This document shows, one piece after another, positions 10,401-21,253 of a stretch of 28,222 bases of DNA (within the stretch, counting starts at the first letter, position 1; the number at the start of each line of letters is the position of its first letter). A program made the position numbers and the translations under genes. The DNA comes from Neurospora tetrasperma FGSC 2508 (lineage: Eukaryota > Ascomycota > Sordariomycetes > Sordariales > Sordariaceae): assembly GCF_000213175.1 (NCBI RefSeq), contig NW_009799104.1:3067864-3096085 (forward strand), given 5' to 3'. The notes beneath the pieces are model-generated. The model ran no database searches. It was not told where the DNA came from and saw only the letters and a list, made by a program, of their open reading frames with translations.

Positions 10401-12453
10401 AAAGCGTCTGTAATTGGTGTCCCGCTCTTCCCGGCCGGCAATGAATCAGTTCCCGTTTCTCCCTAGCCAAAATTACATGGAACTATTATCAACACCAGTC
10501 GAGGGCGTCTTTGGGTCCTGCATACAATCAATGTCATGATCTTAGAGCGCTTGTTCTGGAGATGAAGAGACCCTATGTTTCCTTGCCGACGTGTCTTTTG
10601 CTGTTCCCTTGTTCCATTGGCGAGGAAGGACGTCGTGGCCAGCTATGACACGGAAACGTTCGATGGTGAGAAGTCCATGACATACTCGCGAGGAATCGCC
10701 GATGTCGGGGCCTTTTCTTTCCTGACCTTCGAAGAAACAAGGCCCCACAAGTCTTAAATCCCCAAATTCTTCTGGATCGGGCATTCGCCAGATCTAGACC
10801 CATCTTCCTAAACTTTGCTTATCATGTCTCAGTGAGAATGGAGTTACCGAACACATGATGAACCGAAGTTGGTGCCAATTGATCAGCGAAGTATCACTAG
10901 AGAATTCTGCGTTGGCGTCCGGTAGCGATAGCTATTAGCCTCCATATTGTCTCACCTATACGTCCAACCTTACGAAAGGGGAACGAAGGGAAAGGAAAGG
11001 TCGGCAACAAGTTCCAGAAACACGCCATGTCTACTACACCTGGATTTGTCTTCCTGCTGCATCTCCCGCAGCTCCGACGCTTTTTATGGGATTAGCCAAA
11101 CCAATACTGACACTCACGTTACCAGCAAAGGTTTTTCGGTGGGTTCAATACTGAACATGAGTTTGATCCTTATCTGAATCGCATAAGAACATGGTTTGAC
11201 TTTTAGCCAGGCGCGATGAGCAAGCTGGGCCACTAGGAGGATAGAAATCGAACTTTACCCTCCTGCCTAAGCTCCATGATTGTACACCAATGTGCTACAT
11301 GCCATGCAGAGATTTTGAACGTCCGGTTGCTTTCCCAATATTTGAGTCTTCTCCACGGAGTAAACCGTGGCCAAGTTTTGGGATTGATGTGACTATTGCA
11401 GGCACGAGGCGAAGTTTATGGTTACTTGTGTATAACGCACGTTTCTCAGACCCGAACCAAACTTGGGCTTTGCGTGGTGCATTGGAGAAGCTAGCATTAA
11501 TCAAAACAGGATCGCCAGTGCATTCTCTTGATCTCAGCGAGCGACTCGGTACAGACATTGCCAGTAACTATTCTGGAAGTCTGAGATAAAAGCTGGTCGC
11601 CAAGATTTATGCTGCTCTAAACCTCATCAGTCACGATATCGGGGTGGAAATTTATTGACATCCATCTGTTATGACCTTCCTCTTCTGGACTTTTAGCTAT
11701 CTCGTCGTGCGGGTCCGGACCGGATATTGGGATCACGTCCTCCAATCCAGAGCTATGTTTGAGGCTGAAATTGGTCTTATCAAGCTCTCTTCTACGTGGA
11801 AGAATCCCAGAGCTATGGTGATGAGCTATGTGTCGCATAATACGGCGCAATCATAGTCCATCTTGGCATCTTTATGGTGCTACATAGACCAGAGCCACAT
11901 TCAGCTTCAAGGCGTAATGGCACAACCCACTCTGGTAACGAACAGATGGGATTCAAGAAACAGGTTGGCCCCGGGGATGGGATTCCAAGCACACACTGGG
12001 CGACACCATAAATTATACTAACGCATACTGTCACACCGACTTTAAATCAACTTCTCGTGCTACAAAGAGTGCGTAGGCTACACATTTCGGTCTCCTATGT
12101 TGGACAGAGGTCTCGATGTATATATGTCGACCTCTAAGACATAAAGGATGCAGCAATATGTGGTAGTGGGTTGGTATATAAGTAAAGCTGATATGGCCGT
12201 GCTGTGCCAATTGTCAGTTGTGGCGTCCTTGGCCGGCCCGTAGTTCCTGGAGACACTTTATTGGTTCGTCCCAGCTTATTAGAATTGAAGATATCTGCAC
12301 CGATAATGCTCTTCCAAGGAGGAGTCACTTTGAATCTTCACAGGCTGTGTAGATAACTGAGGACTGAAAAATGGGCTTTCAAGTGGTTGCTGCCCACTGT
12401 TGGAGATCGGTAATCGGCATTCGGCGATGGCTCTTTCCAAGAACACCAGGTCT
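7473..12453. other. Long intergenic stretch, no convincing gene
   Basis: About 5 kb with balanced composition. The largest frames (9145-9741 +, 198 residues; 7250-7897 -, 215 residues, which spans the satellite) show no recognisable domain and no clean coding codon bias. A strong hairpin with a TTCGA loop lies at 11235-11264 (see findings). Non-coding transcripts cannot be excluded from sequence alone. Confidence 0.45.
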
Positions 12454-12456
12454 GTG

Positions 12457-12522
12457 CGTTCCCACACTCAAACACCTGTGCAGTCTTGGCAAGCGGTGCG
12501 TGCGCGCACACACACACACACA
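12457..12522 (+). repeat. Left terminal inverted repeat with CA microsatellite
   Basis: Starts CGTTCCCACACTCAAACACC, continues through a GC-richer middle and ends in about nine CA dinucleotides. It is the inverted complement of 16708-16772, with one mismatch in the non-microsatellite part and a difference in CA count. Just outside, GTG (12454-12456) faces GTA in the other copy's orientation. Unlike the interior, this repeat keeps its CpA sites. Confidence 0.85.
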
Positions 12523-12778
12523 CACCGCACTTCTATATTGCACAACTTTGTCAAAATCCATTATTTAATAATAATTTTTATATTAAATTAAAGCAATTTT
12601 AGCATACAAAGTAATTAAAATACTAATAATTAATTAAATCTATTACGATAATACTTTCTAAAATAATCCTTAATTCAAAATCCACTGGCGTAAAGCGGTT
12701 TTATATTCGAAGTAGCGCGCTAATAGTTTGCTTTAATAATAATTAAGATAAGGAAAATCCTAGCCTAATAACTCTATA

Positions 12779-15301
12779 ATGCGCCTCTTCCCGGCCCAAA
12801 AAAAAAGCTATAAAGCTGAGTAATCTATTAAAATTATTCCCAAAACTACTCCTCCTAAGAAGAAAACTACTTCTAAGAAGGCTATTATTAAAAAGAAGAG
12901 GAAGGCCCCGGCTGCGGCTACAGCTACTAAAAATCCAACGCTAGAGCCGCTCTCGTCCCCTCCCTAACCTTAACCCGCTATCCCTATCAATATTTTTAAT
13001 AATAATAAAGACTCTAATAATAATAACAAAGTCAAATAATAACTCCCCGTCCGCCTTACCCCTAAGAAGCAGGCTTTCAATACTTTATTTTGTTTATTAA
13101 GTAATAATAATAGTAAAGTAGCCTCCCTGATTAAACTAACTACTTTGGCACTATTGGCCTAGCCCTACGCTTATAAATTAATTATTTTAGTACTATTACT
13201 GCTTCCTAAATACCTCCGGTCGATATAAGTTTAATTTAATATAGTCGGTTTGTATATTATTGTTAATTGTAATAAATTACCCCCTAATAAAGAATGTAAT
13301 ATACTTAGAGAGGTAGAGGTTGAATAAAATAATAGCGAATTCTATAACTAGCAGTTTAGGACGACCCTACTTAGCGAAATTAAATAACTGTAGTAAAGTT
13401 ATATATAAAAGATTATCGATAATAATACGGCTATAGAAATAAAATAATTAATTGTCTTATATAATATTAGTTATACTACTACCGTTTATAATAACTATCG
13501 CGCCCGGGTTACTATCTATAATAAAACTATCTTTAAGAAGGATTTTCTTAATAAGTATAATAATATCAAATATAAGACCGTTATAAAGTCGTACCTTTAC
13601 TATATTAGCTAGTACTATTATTTTACTATATTATTTAAATTTTAGTTAATCGAACCACCCGTTAGTAAAATCCCTACTACCTTATCCTCCTATAGTAATA
13701 TACCCTCTACCCCTACCCCCTCTCGTAGTTTTATTAATCCTTTTATTACCCTAACTCTATAAATAGCCAATATACTATTATTTCGAAAATTACAAATTTT
13801 AATTAGTATTAAGAAGTCTAAGCGTATTATAATAAATACTATACTAGTAAAAGTTAAAAAGAATTTAAAAGAGGACTAGTAATAAGAGGAGCGTACAGGG
13901 TTAAGGCTATACGGTACTATATACTAGGAGCTAGTACAAGTATAGACGTACAATCTTAATTATAAATATAAGAATTATAATAAGGCTATTAAATATTAAA
14001 TATATTATATTATCGACGGGAGTATAACTAATTATAACCTTAACATTAAAGATATTAGTAAATAAGTACGTGCAATTTCGTTAGGGAAAATTATAGTAAT
14101 TAACCTACTTGGTAATTTAATATAAAAAATACTAGAGAATAAAGCAGTAGCCGCCTCTACTAGTACTAATAATAATAATATATATAAAGGAGGAGGCAAT
14201 AGTTTACTAATTAACGTTAATATTATTAATAATATTAATAGTAGTAATAGTAATACTAATATAGAGATTATAAATAGTCTACTATAAGCTATACTAAGGA
14301 AGAATAACTTTAAAAGCCTATACTAACTATACCTTTATCCTCTATACCCGCTATACCCACTACCCTACTAATACTTCCCTCCTTACTTTTAATTTCCCTA
14401 AGTCTAACTACCTCCTCCTTATATTGCTAATAGCTCTATAATTAATTCAGTAATTGCAGGCAGCTCTAATTATAATAATATAGCAGGCACTTCCCCTCTA
14501 TTAAGTAAAATAATAATTATTGATTTGTATACGCCCTTAGAATATTTTATTACTATATTTTATAAGTACTCGACTAACTATAAGATTCTTACTACTAAGC
14601 ACACTAACCCTCCTCCTATTTCTATAGTAATTATAATTTGTATTTAGTTACTGGTACTATTATTAATTGTACCGCCGTTGATAGTAGACGAAAGGGATGA
14701 AGGTAAAGAGATTAAAGAATTTCTAATAAAGGCTAAAAAATTATTTATACTATATCCGCTCGTACCTTTAATTTTCGGTTTCTATTTATTACTGCCACCC
14801 CCCGCCCTATTTAATTAACCAGCTAAAGAATTTATTACTGAATTCTTTAAATCCTTCTATTGACGTTACTATATCTGGAAATCGACTGAAGCAGGGCTAA
14901 TATATAGAATTCTAATCGCTTTAAAGAATAAACTCTAAAATAAAAAAGTGCCTCCCAATATATTCGTATTCAAAGAATAGTTAGTAAAATAGTTTATAAA
15001 GCTAGGATTTACCTGCAACCTCTATATAGCATTTAAAAACGGTATTAAAAACTTTCCTAAAACCGAGTACGTAGTACTAATAATATAATTAAGCTATAGT
15101 ATATATACCCTCTAACCCCTACTACTATAACTTAATTAATTAATATATATTTTAAACCCCTAATTAAGTACTACACTCGAATATAATATTACTAGAATTT
15201 TTACTTCTATAGTAGGTAATACTACTATTAACAGTCCTAGCGAGCAATAACAATCATACGAATCGATTTATAATAAAAGAGGGGGGTTTCTAATATTTTA
15301 A
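12779..15301 (+). pseudogene. RIP-inactivated accessory gene of the transposon, function unknown
   Basis: From ATG at 12779 one single frame can be followed for 840 codons to TAA at 15299-15301. About 43 stops interrupt it, almost all TAA or TAG with one TGA, as expected when CAA, CAG and TGG codons suffer RIP. No frameshift is needed over 2.5 kb, which is strong evidence that it was once a real gene. The N-terminus is Lys-rich (PPKKKTTSKK, then a KKKRK-type cluster near residue 40), resembling a nuclear or DNA-binding tail. Asn runs follow that probably were Asp runs (GAT to AAT by TpG to TpA). About two thirds along is a Tyr/Pro/Leu-rich segment (repeats of LYP), and the last 170 residues look globular (EFITEFFKSFY, IWKSTEAGLIYRI). 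I do not recognise the family. It converges on the transposase about 115 bp away. Confidence 0.7.
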
Positions 15302-15417
15302 TATTATTATATAAATTATTACAATTTTTAGCACTTCTAGCACTTCTAGTACTTTTAGTACCTCTAGTATATAATTCAATTTAATATATATAAATTTATC
15401 TCTTCCTTCTCTACTCT

Positions 15418-16470
15418 CTACCGTCGCCCTAATATAATACCTATCTCTCTATATTCGACTAATTTGTTAATATACAATTTCCTATAATCTTTATTTATAT
15501 TATTAATTCGATTTATTACTAGCTTTATATTTTTAAAATAGCTACGGATTTACTATACTCTATACCCTACGCCCTACGCTAATCACTTAAAAAACATAAT
15601 AAAATCGTCGTCTAATATTTTATCATTATTCTTATTATAGTACACCCTCTTAAACTACCGCTTAAAATTACTAAAGTATACTTTAATAAGATTAAACTCG
15701 GGAGAATATAATAGCAAATATTATAATAAAACCCTCTTCTAATTATATACGTACTAGAATTTAGTACAAGGGTACTAATTAGTATTATTTATTACTAAAA
15801 TACTATTATAGCTAGGAAATAGATTTATTTTAAGGAGTAAGTATTTTACTATCTAATCCCAAACCCTGGCTAAATTCATTATACTTCCAAATACTAATAT
15901 ATTAAATAATCTATTTATTATAATAGCTAAGAAGAGGTAATACTACGTACTATAGATAAATTTACTTAATACTATTATAATAGCATTATAGAATACTTAA
16001 CCAATACAATAAATACTGTCCCTTCAATCTATACTAAACTTGTTATAAAATACGAATATTTTTATAATAAACAAAGAGATCTTAAATATCCACTCGGTTA
16101 TTAGTATAAGGGATTATTATAATACCTTTATATAGAATTGCTTCTTTTTCCACTTCTCTTATCGAAGGTACCGCCGTACAGTCTCAATCGAAACATATAC
16201 ATTATATTCGTTAGCTAGAAAGGTATAGATTTCATTAAAGTATAAATCAAGTTTCAATATAAGGAGGTTTATAACTTCCTTTATAATATTAATTATGATT
16301 AATAAAGTATAGGGAGTAATATAGTATATATTATACCTTAAGCGCTTATATAGGAAGCTTTCTAATATTCTAGGGGGTTCGCAATAGTATAAATACATTA
16401 CCAATATCTGTTAGAGTATATATATATTTCTATATACTCCGTATACTTATACTAATAGTCTCAATAACAT
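15418..16470 (-). pseudogene. RIP-inactivated Tc1/mariner-superfamily (DDE) transposase
   Basis: From ATG at 16470 to TAG at 15420-15418 a single frame gives about 350 codons, the usual length for this family, with roughly 18 internal stops. The longest uninterrupted part (16404-16159) ends in the DNA-binding segment LDLYFNEIYTFLANEYNVYV followed by SIETVRRYLR, the helix-turn-helix region of fungal Tc1/mariner transposases. Downstream, YLLLYSPEFNLIKVYFSNFK matches the family block Y-LPPYSP-(D/E)-x-NPIE-x-F that carries the third catalytic residue, here Lys. The second site reads VINNT where VxDN is expected, and the first reads YNKF where a DES-type motif is expected. All three acidic residues therefore appear lost by G-to-A changes. 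The extreme N-terminus is less certain; the start may lie elsewhere. Confidence 0.85.
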
Positions 16471-16707
16471 CGTTAGGATACTTATTATTTACTAATATTA
16501 TTATTATCAATACCTTCTAACAGGTATTGGGGTAGCGTACTATATTAATAATAATTTAAAAGATAATGTAAATATTAAAATAGATAATTATATAATCTAG
16601 AATATTAAAATATTGACTTTTTATGCTAGTTTTAAGTAGATTTCAATGTTAAACGATCGAGTTGAGTTATGTAAAGCGATGTCAAATGGCCAGACTTGTC
16701 AAATACA

Positions 16708-16772
16708 GTGTGTGTGTGTGTGCACGCACGCACCGCTTGCCAAGACTGCACAGGTGTTTGAGTGTGGGAACG
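16708..16772 (-). repeat. Right terminal inverted repeat with GT microsatellite
   Basis: Begins with about 7.5 GT units, then CACGCACGCACCGCTTGCC and on to GGGAACG. It is the inverted complement of the left repeat at 12457-12522. About 70 bp of sequence just inside it (16640-16707) also escaped the AT-rich decay. Confidence 0.85.
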
Positions 16773-18835
16773 TACCCCGTGCCTTCTAAGGGAAAGACGA
16801 ACAACAGAGAACGTCTCCCACCGAATTAGAAAATTCCAAGACGAATTAACAGGAAATTCAAGTCACCAATTCTTTCTCTTTTCCCATGATAATTTATGGA
16901 CGGCATGGCCAAGCTCGACCCCAATGGGTGTCATCATTTGTCAACTCGCACATCAACCTACCATCTCTCGTTAACCATAATCAAGACAACCAGAAGCGGT
17001 AGTCACGACGACCATTCGTGAATTCACCAAGAAAGGGTCCTGTCCACTTGGCCCGGGTGCTATTTTGCAGCCATGATAGGAATGGAAGCAAGGAGGGATG
17101 TGGCTGCAGGCACTCTATACAAATGAGTACCGGTGTGCAACGTCCTTGACTTTTCATCGAATCGGATAAAACATTCGGACAAGAGCAAGTGCTGACTGTT
17201 GCTTATGGCATGTACAGAGGGGGGAAGGGTTTCCCAGTGCGAATGCACAGCACCTGACTATCTACGCAGCTTCACAGGAGGTTGCAGTAGGATTGCAAGA
17301 AGTGGCAGACTGGCAAGGTCCAACAATTCCACCATACTATCGATGCCCTACCACTAACCGTTGGTCGAAAAGCGCAAGCTTGCATAGCCGAGATCGTCTA
17401 CAAGGCAACCCTAGAGGTGTCAACCGGGCTGGCAATTGTACGAACGTACAGCAGATTCTCAGGCATGTCATGACCCTTTCTGGACTGCCGCAATCAAGAT
17501 ATGTCCAAAACGGGACTCTCAAAGCAAGTGTCCCAGCTGCTTGAAGCTGCACATTCACATCCCAGTGGCAAACCTGCCTTTCTTTACAGTGTGCAGTGTG
17601 CAGTTACCCGCCATGTCACAACGGCACGCATACATTCAGCGGCGCGTCCTGTCATGCGGCCATCCCCTTGACCCTTCACTGCCGACGACCCTCAAAGACA
17701 CTACGGACAAGGCACCGCCGTTTCTGTCTTGACACTGACCAGATATTGCGCGGTGCCAGAGACCTCGGTAGGTCCGGTCAAGACCGCTTCGGAACGGAGG
17801 TTGGGCCGTTTCGTCGGTTCATATCGGGGGTCAGCTCTCGTAGTCAGTCCTTAAGGTGGTTTATACTTTGTCCGCGGAGTGACATTGTCGGATACATACG
17901 GGATGGAAAAGGTGGTGCTGCTGACCTCTAATCCTGTTGGCTGCTTAATAGCCATGCCGGTATCGTCTTGACAGATCCCCGACCCTCCAACCGTCTTACA
18001 CACGTCTACCACCGTGATATCACAAACGACCGGGACTGTCCTTCGCAGCCTTCTTTTCCAGAGCCCCAGTGGGTACGTATGTACGCTTCCTTCGCACCTC
18101 ATGAAAAACACACTTACGTATGTCTCGTGTGCTGCTCATCCCGCGGGGAAACCCGTGCCCCTCGCTTGGTGACAGGGGAGAGAGTCTTTCCCATGCTCGT
18201 TCTTGGTCTTCAGAACAGCTGACGGGTAATATATGCTTCATACACATTTTCATATTCACAAGACGATCCAAATTACTTGCCGTTACCGACAGAGAGGTAG
18301 ATGGTAGCTTTCCAAGAATAGCAGCAAATCGCCAATGACTCTACCTTGATCACTCGCTCTCTGGGACTGCGGAAACCGATTGCGGAGAGCGAAGTTCGTC
18401 GACGGCTGAAGGCGGGATGACAGGTTCGGGACTCGGGAGACAAAGTAATAAGCTCAAAGACCCGCTCAAGCCGGCGTGATCTCACCATTCCATTCAGACC
18501 AGGGGTCCAGCCTTCCGATGCCCGCCGCCAGTTAGGCATTTTAGCATCCGCGAGCCGTCGTTACATCGGGTTGCAACTGGCCAACGGGTGACCAATTACG
18601 AGATTGAAGGGGTAGAGTAACTGCCAGCCCGTCGATTGAAGAGGGGCTAACTTGTCTCCCTGTTTCTGGAGAGTACCTATAGGTACTGGCCTTTGTCCCT
18701 TGTTTTTTTGTTTAACCTGGTTCATTCATCTCGACCGTTCTCATGGATGGGAGACAAACAAAATAGACAACATACAACAGCAAAAGCATGACATCCAACT
18801 GGTAGGCCGAAGATCCGCCCGAAAGGCCTTGTTCC

Positions 18836-18857
18836 TTTTTTTTTTTTTTTTTTTTTT
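18836..18857. repeat. Poly(T) tract, 22 bases
   Basis: An uninterrupted run of 22 T on the plus strand. Read on the minus strand it is a poly(A)22, which could be simple slippage or the tail of a very old retroposed sequence. I see no retroelement frame upstream of it on the minus strand. Confidence 0.9.
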
Positions 18858-19166
18858 GGGCACTCAGAATCTGGAGTGTCTTCAAGAGTGTTCACTGGAA
18901 GGACAGTCAGGGAGTTTTCCTATGAAACGGAACCCCTTGATGTTTGTATGACATGTAGAGAGTTCAACTTGCCACAGCAGCGGCATGACGATTATGCCTT
19001 CCTCCGCCTGCACATAGGGGTTGGTAATTCAGGTTTCCGGGCCGCTCGGCTCACACTCCCATTCTTTCTTCGAGGGACGTACAATGCTCCCCGAAATCAA
19101 GATATCAGGTGTCACTATCGCTGAACTCATGCTCTACTCGATAGAATCGGGGGCACCCTTCTCTGT

Positions 19167-19184
19167 GCCAGCCAGCCAGCCAGC
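19167..19184 (+). repeat. GCCA tetranucleotide repeat
   Basis: Four and a half tandem copies of GCCA, flanked by unique sequence. Confidence 0.85.
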
Positions 19185-21022
19185 TGGCGATGAAAGATGG
19201 TGAATCTACATATTCCCGAGATTTAGAAACGAGTTGAACTTCTCAGTACCGCCGTAGTCAGTATCCGCGGGGTTAATTAACCACTTCCGTGACTCTCTCT
19301 CGCCATTTCTTTGTATTACTGTTCGCTTCATCCCGTAGGGTATGTCAGATTTTGAATGTTAGATACAAGATACCAGATGCCAGATGAGGTGTGGTAGCCT
19401 GCGATAAAGAAAATACCTAACATCGAACATATTCGAGTCGTATTTCCAAAAAAAAGCCCTGTGGTAAAGTTGACATGATGGACGAGTTCATGGCTTTACA
19501 AAGGATAGGTGTAAAAGGAGCGAGAAAGGCATACTTATATGAAAGAATCGGGATGATTTATCGCTACATAGAGGTACCCACCTCTAAGGGAAAAGGAAAT
19601 GCCAGGAATTGGTAGGAAAGGGAAGTGAGATGTTGAATATGTACTTGCCTTACGCTGCGAGGAAAGAAAGGCGTCTTCTCTTAGTCTGCTCTTCTTCTTC
19701 TTCCTCTACAGTTCCACATGTCCAACTTGTTTCTGCTAGGAATCTTGATAGGGTAGATATCTTTCGGTGTAAAATGGTGATGAATTACCTAGACTACCCT
19801 ATGGAATCCTCAGAATGCTGTCATTGGGAGCTTCAAGATGGTTGGGCGGTGAGAGGTAGGTAGTCTCTCATGGTACATATAGGTCAACAACATAGTCAGA
19901 CTTCGTTTCCTTTCATAGGTATGTTCTTACTTGAAAGGAAAGATTCTCATGTCGAGGGATCAACCCACGTACAAAACACTTGAGCTTCCCATGTACGATG
20001 TACGGAAACTTGTACGCACAGTCGGTCATAGCAGAGATAGAATGGAAGTTCACATCTTGCAGGCAGTGAGAAGTACAACGTTTGGCGCCCACGAAAAATG
20101 TCAATGGGGTTCCATCCCTTTGATTACTCCTTCCAGAAAGACCGTAGGTATCTACTAGACACCTAGCTACCTCTGGTGAGAAGGAGGAGGATACCTCTAC
20201 CTTGGTTGATCCGATTTACCTCTACCAAGCTTACCTACCATTGATTGTCCTGGCACCGCATCCCGTTACTAAGTACCTAGTAATACACACAAGTCAGTCA
20301 ACCATTCACACGTCAATAGGTAAAGAAACCACAGGGCACATCAAGAAGTTTTGTCAAGCGTATGTCAATGACTAACCTTCCTTTCGTACAATCATTGCAA
20401 TCCGCGACGTCACCCGAACCTAAGTAGATCTCTCTACAGTCCCTTGCTGAATAGCCTGGAAAGTTGACTTGTTAGCATGGTCTGTGTATGGAGAATAAGG
20501 TAATTTTCTGCAAGTATACCTAAGGTAGAAAGAAGTAGTAGGGCAAGGTAGAAGACAGCTAAGGGCATAGCTCACTGAGCCGCTTCGTTGAGTGCTTATG
20601 GTAGTCCTGAAGGTCATTCGTTTTGGTTACGTTCATTGAATTGAAGTGAAGGTGCGGATGGATGACTTCTTGGGTTGTGACTTTGCATGTGGCATTGAAT
20701 TGATGGTAGCCAGTCATGTGGTTGGTCTTACTTTGATAGTTCATCTTGGATATAGCCTTGAATACCACTCGGTACTGGGCACTGAGCACTGGATATTGGG
20801 GATACTGGGGAAGCAAGCAACTACCGGGGACTCTACAATCCTGAAAAGTTGCCGGCAGATCCTTGAACATGTATACACCACCTTATCACGACCAAAGTAG
20901 GTAGGTGAGTTGGAGGAAGAAGTAAAGTGTGTCTTGATGAAGGTACTGGCAGGAAAGCAAAGAAACACGAAACCTCCAGGTGCTAGATTTTACATACGTA
21001 GCGCAGCCTACTCTGCTTCTGC

Positions 21023-21253
21023 CTAGTTCTGCTTCTTGGCATCCTTGATATCCTCCTTCTGGTCTTTTTCCTTCTCATCACCGACTCCAGAACTCTCCCC
21101 TTCAGACTGGCGGGCAGGAGGGTAATACGGAGTCGGCGGGCGCTTGGCGAAGGGGTCTTCTGAGGACTTGGCTTTGTCGAAGTGAGATTTGGGGAGGATG
21201 AAGAGGGGTTTCGGCTTTTTGGACGAGGGTGTTCCGGTTGGCTTGGATGGCAT
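21023..21253 (-). CDS. Small charged protein, 76 aa, unknown function
   Basis: An intact ATG-to-TAG frame of 76 residues beginning MPSKPTGTPSSKKPKPLF. Codon use is strongly C-ending (AAG, CTC, ATC, GAC, TTC), as in highly expressed genes of these fungi, unlike the neighbouring chance frames. The N-terminal half is basic and Pro-rich (KKPKPLFILPKSHFDKAK, then DPFAKRPPTPYYPP). The C-terminal third is a Glu/Lys/Asp-rich charged tail (DEKEKDQKEDIKDAKKQ), probably disordered or helical. No membrane segment or signal peptide is visible. It stands alone at the edge of the gene-poor region, facing away from the saf4-like gene about 1.8 kb to the right. I do not recognise the family; an additional upstream exon is possible. 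Confidence 0.6.
   Translation of the reverse strand: MPSKPTGTPSSKKPKPLFILPKSHFDKAKSSEDPFAKRPPTPYYPPARQSEGESSGVGDEKEKDQKEDIKDAKKQN

Larger units (their letters stand above)
12457..16772. mobile_element. RIP-degraded two-gene DNA transposon (Tc1/mariner-type transposase)
   Basis: A 4.3-kb block bounded by inverted repeats of about 66 bp (12457-12522 and 16708-16772). Between about 12560 and 16640 it becomes extremely AT-rich: TpA is abundant, CpA/TpG are scarce and CpG partly survives, the pattern of RIP. It holds two convergent open frames riddled with stops. A frame of unknown function (+) occupies 12779-15301 and a DDE transposase (-) occupies 15418-16470. Neither has shifted frame, as expected for point-mutation decay without indels. 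I could not find a clean target-site duplication beside the inverted repeats. The limits are therefore those of the repeats, and an alternative origin, such as a nested insertion between an older inverted pair, remains possible. Confidence 0.8.
16773..21022. other. Intergenic DNA, no convincing gene
   Basis: About 4.2 kb with ordinary composition. It contains a 22-T tract (18836-18857), a GCCA tetranucleotide run (19167-19184) and many short AGGTA/TACCT words between about 19570 and 20280. Open frames are short, unsupported by codon bias and mutually contradictory. No tRNA or 5S rRNA gene was recognised. Confidence 0.45.

Noticed and set aside
12560-16640. CRISPR-like or tandem-repeat array suggested by recurring TAATAA words
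   Set aside because: The words are a by-product of RIP-driven AT enrichment and have no regular spacing; this is also a eukaryotic nuclear context.
18836-18857. Poly(A) tail of a LINE or processed gene on the minus strand
   Set aside because: No coding remnant or target duplication is visible next to the tract; simple slippage explains it.
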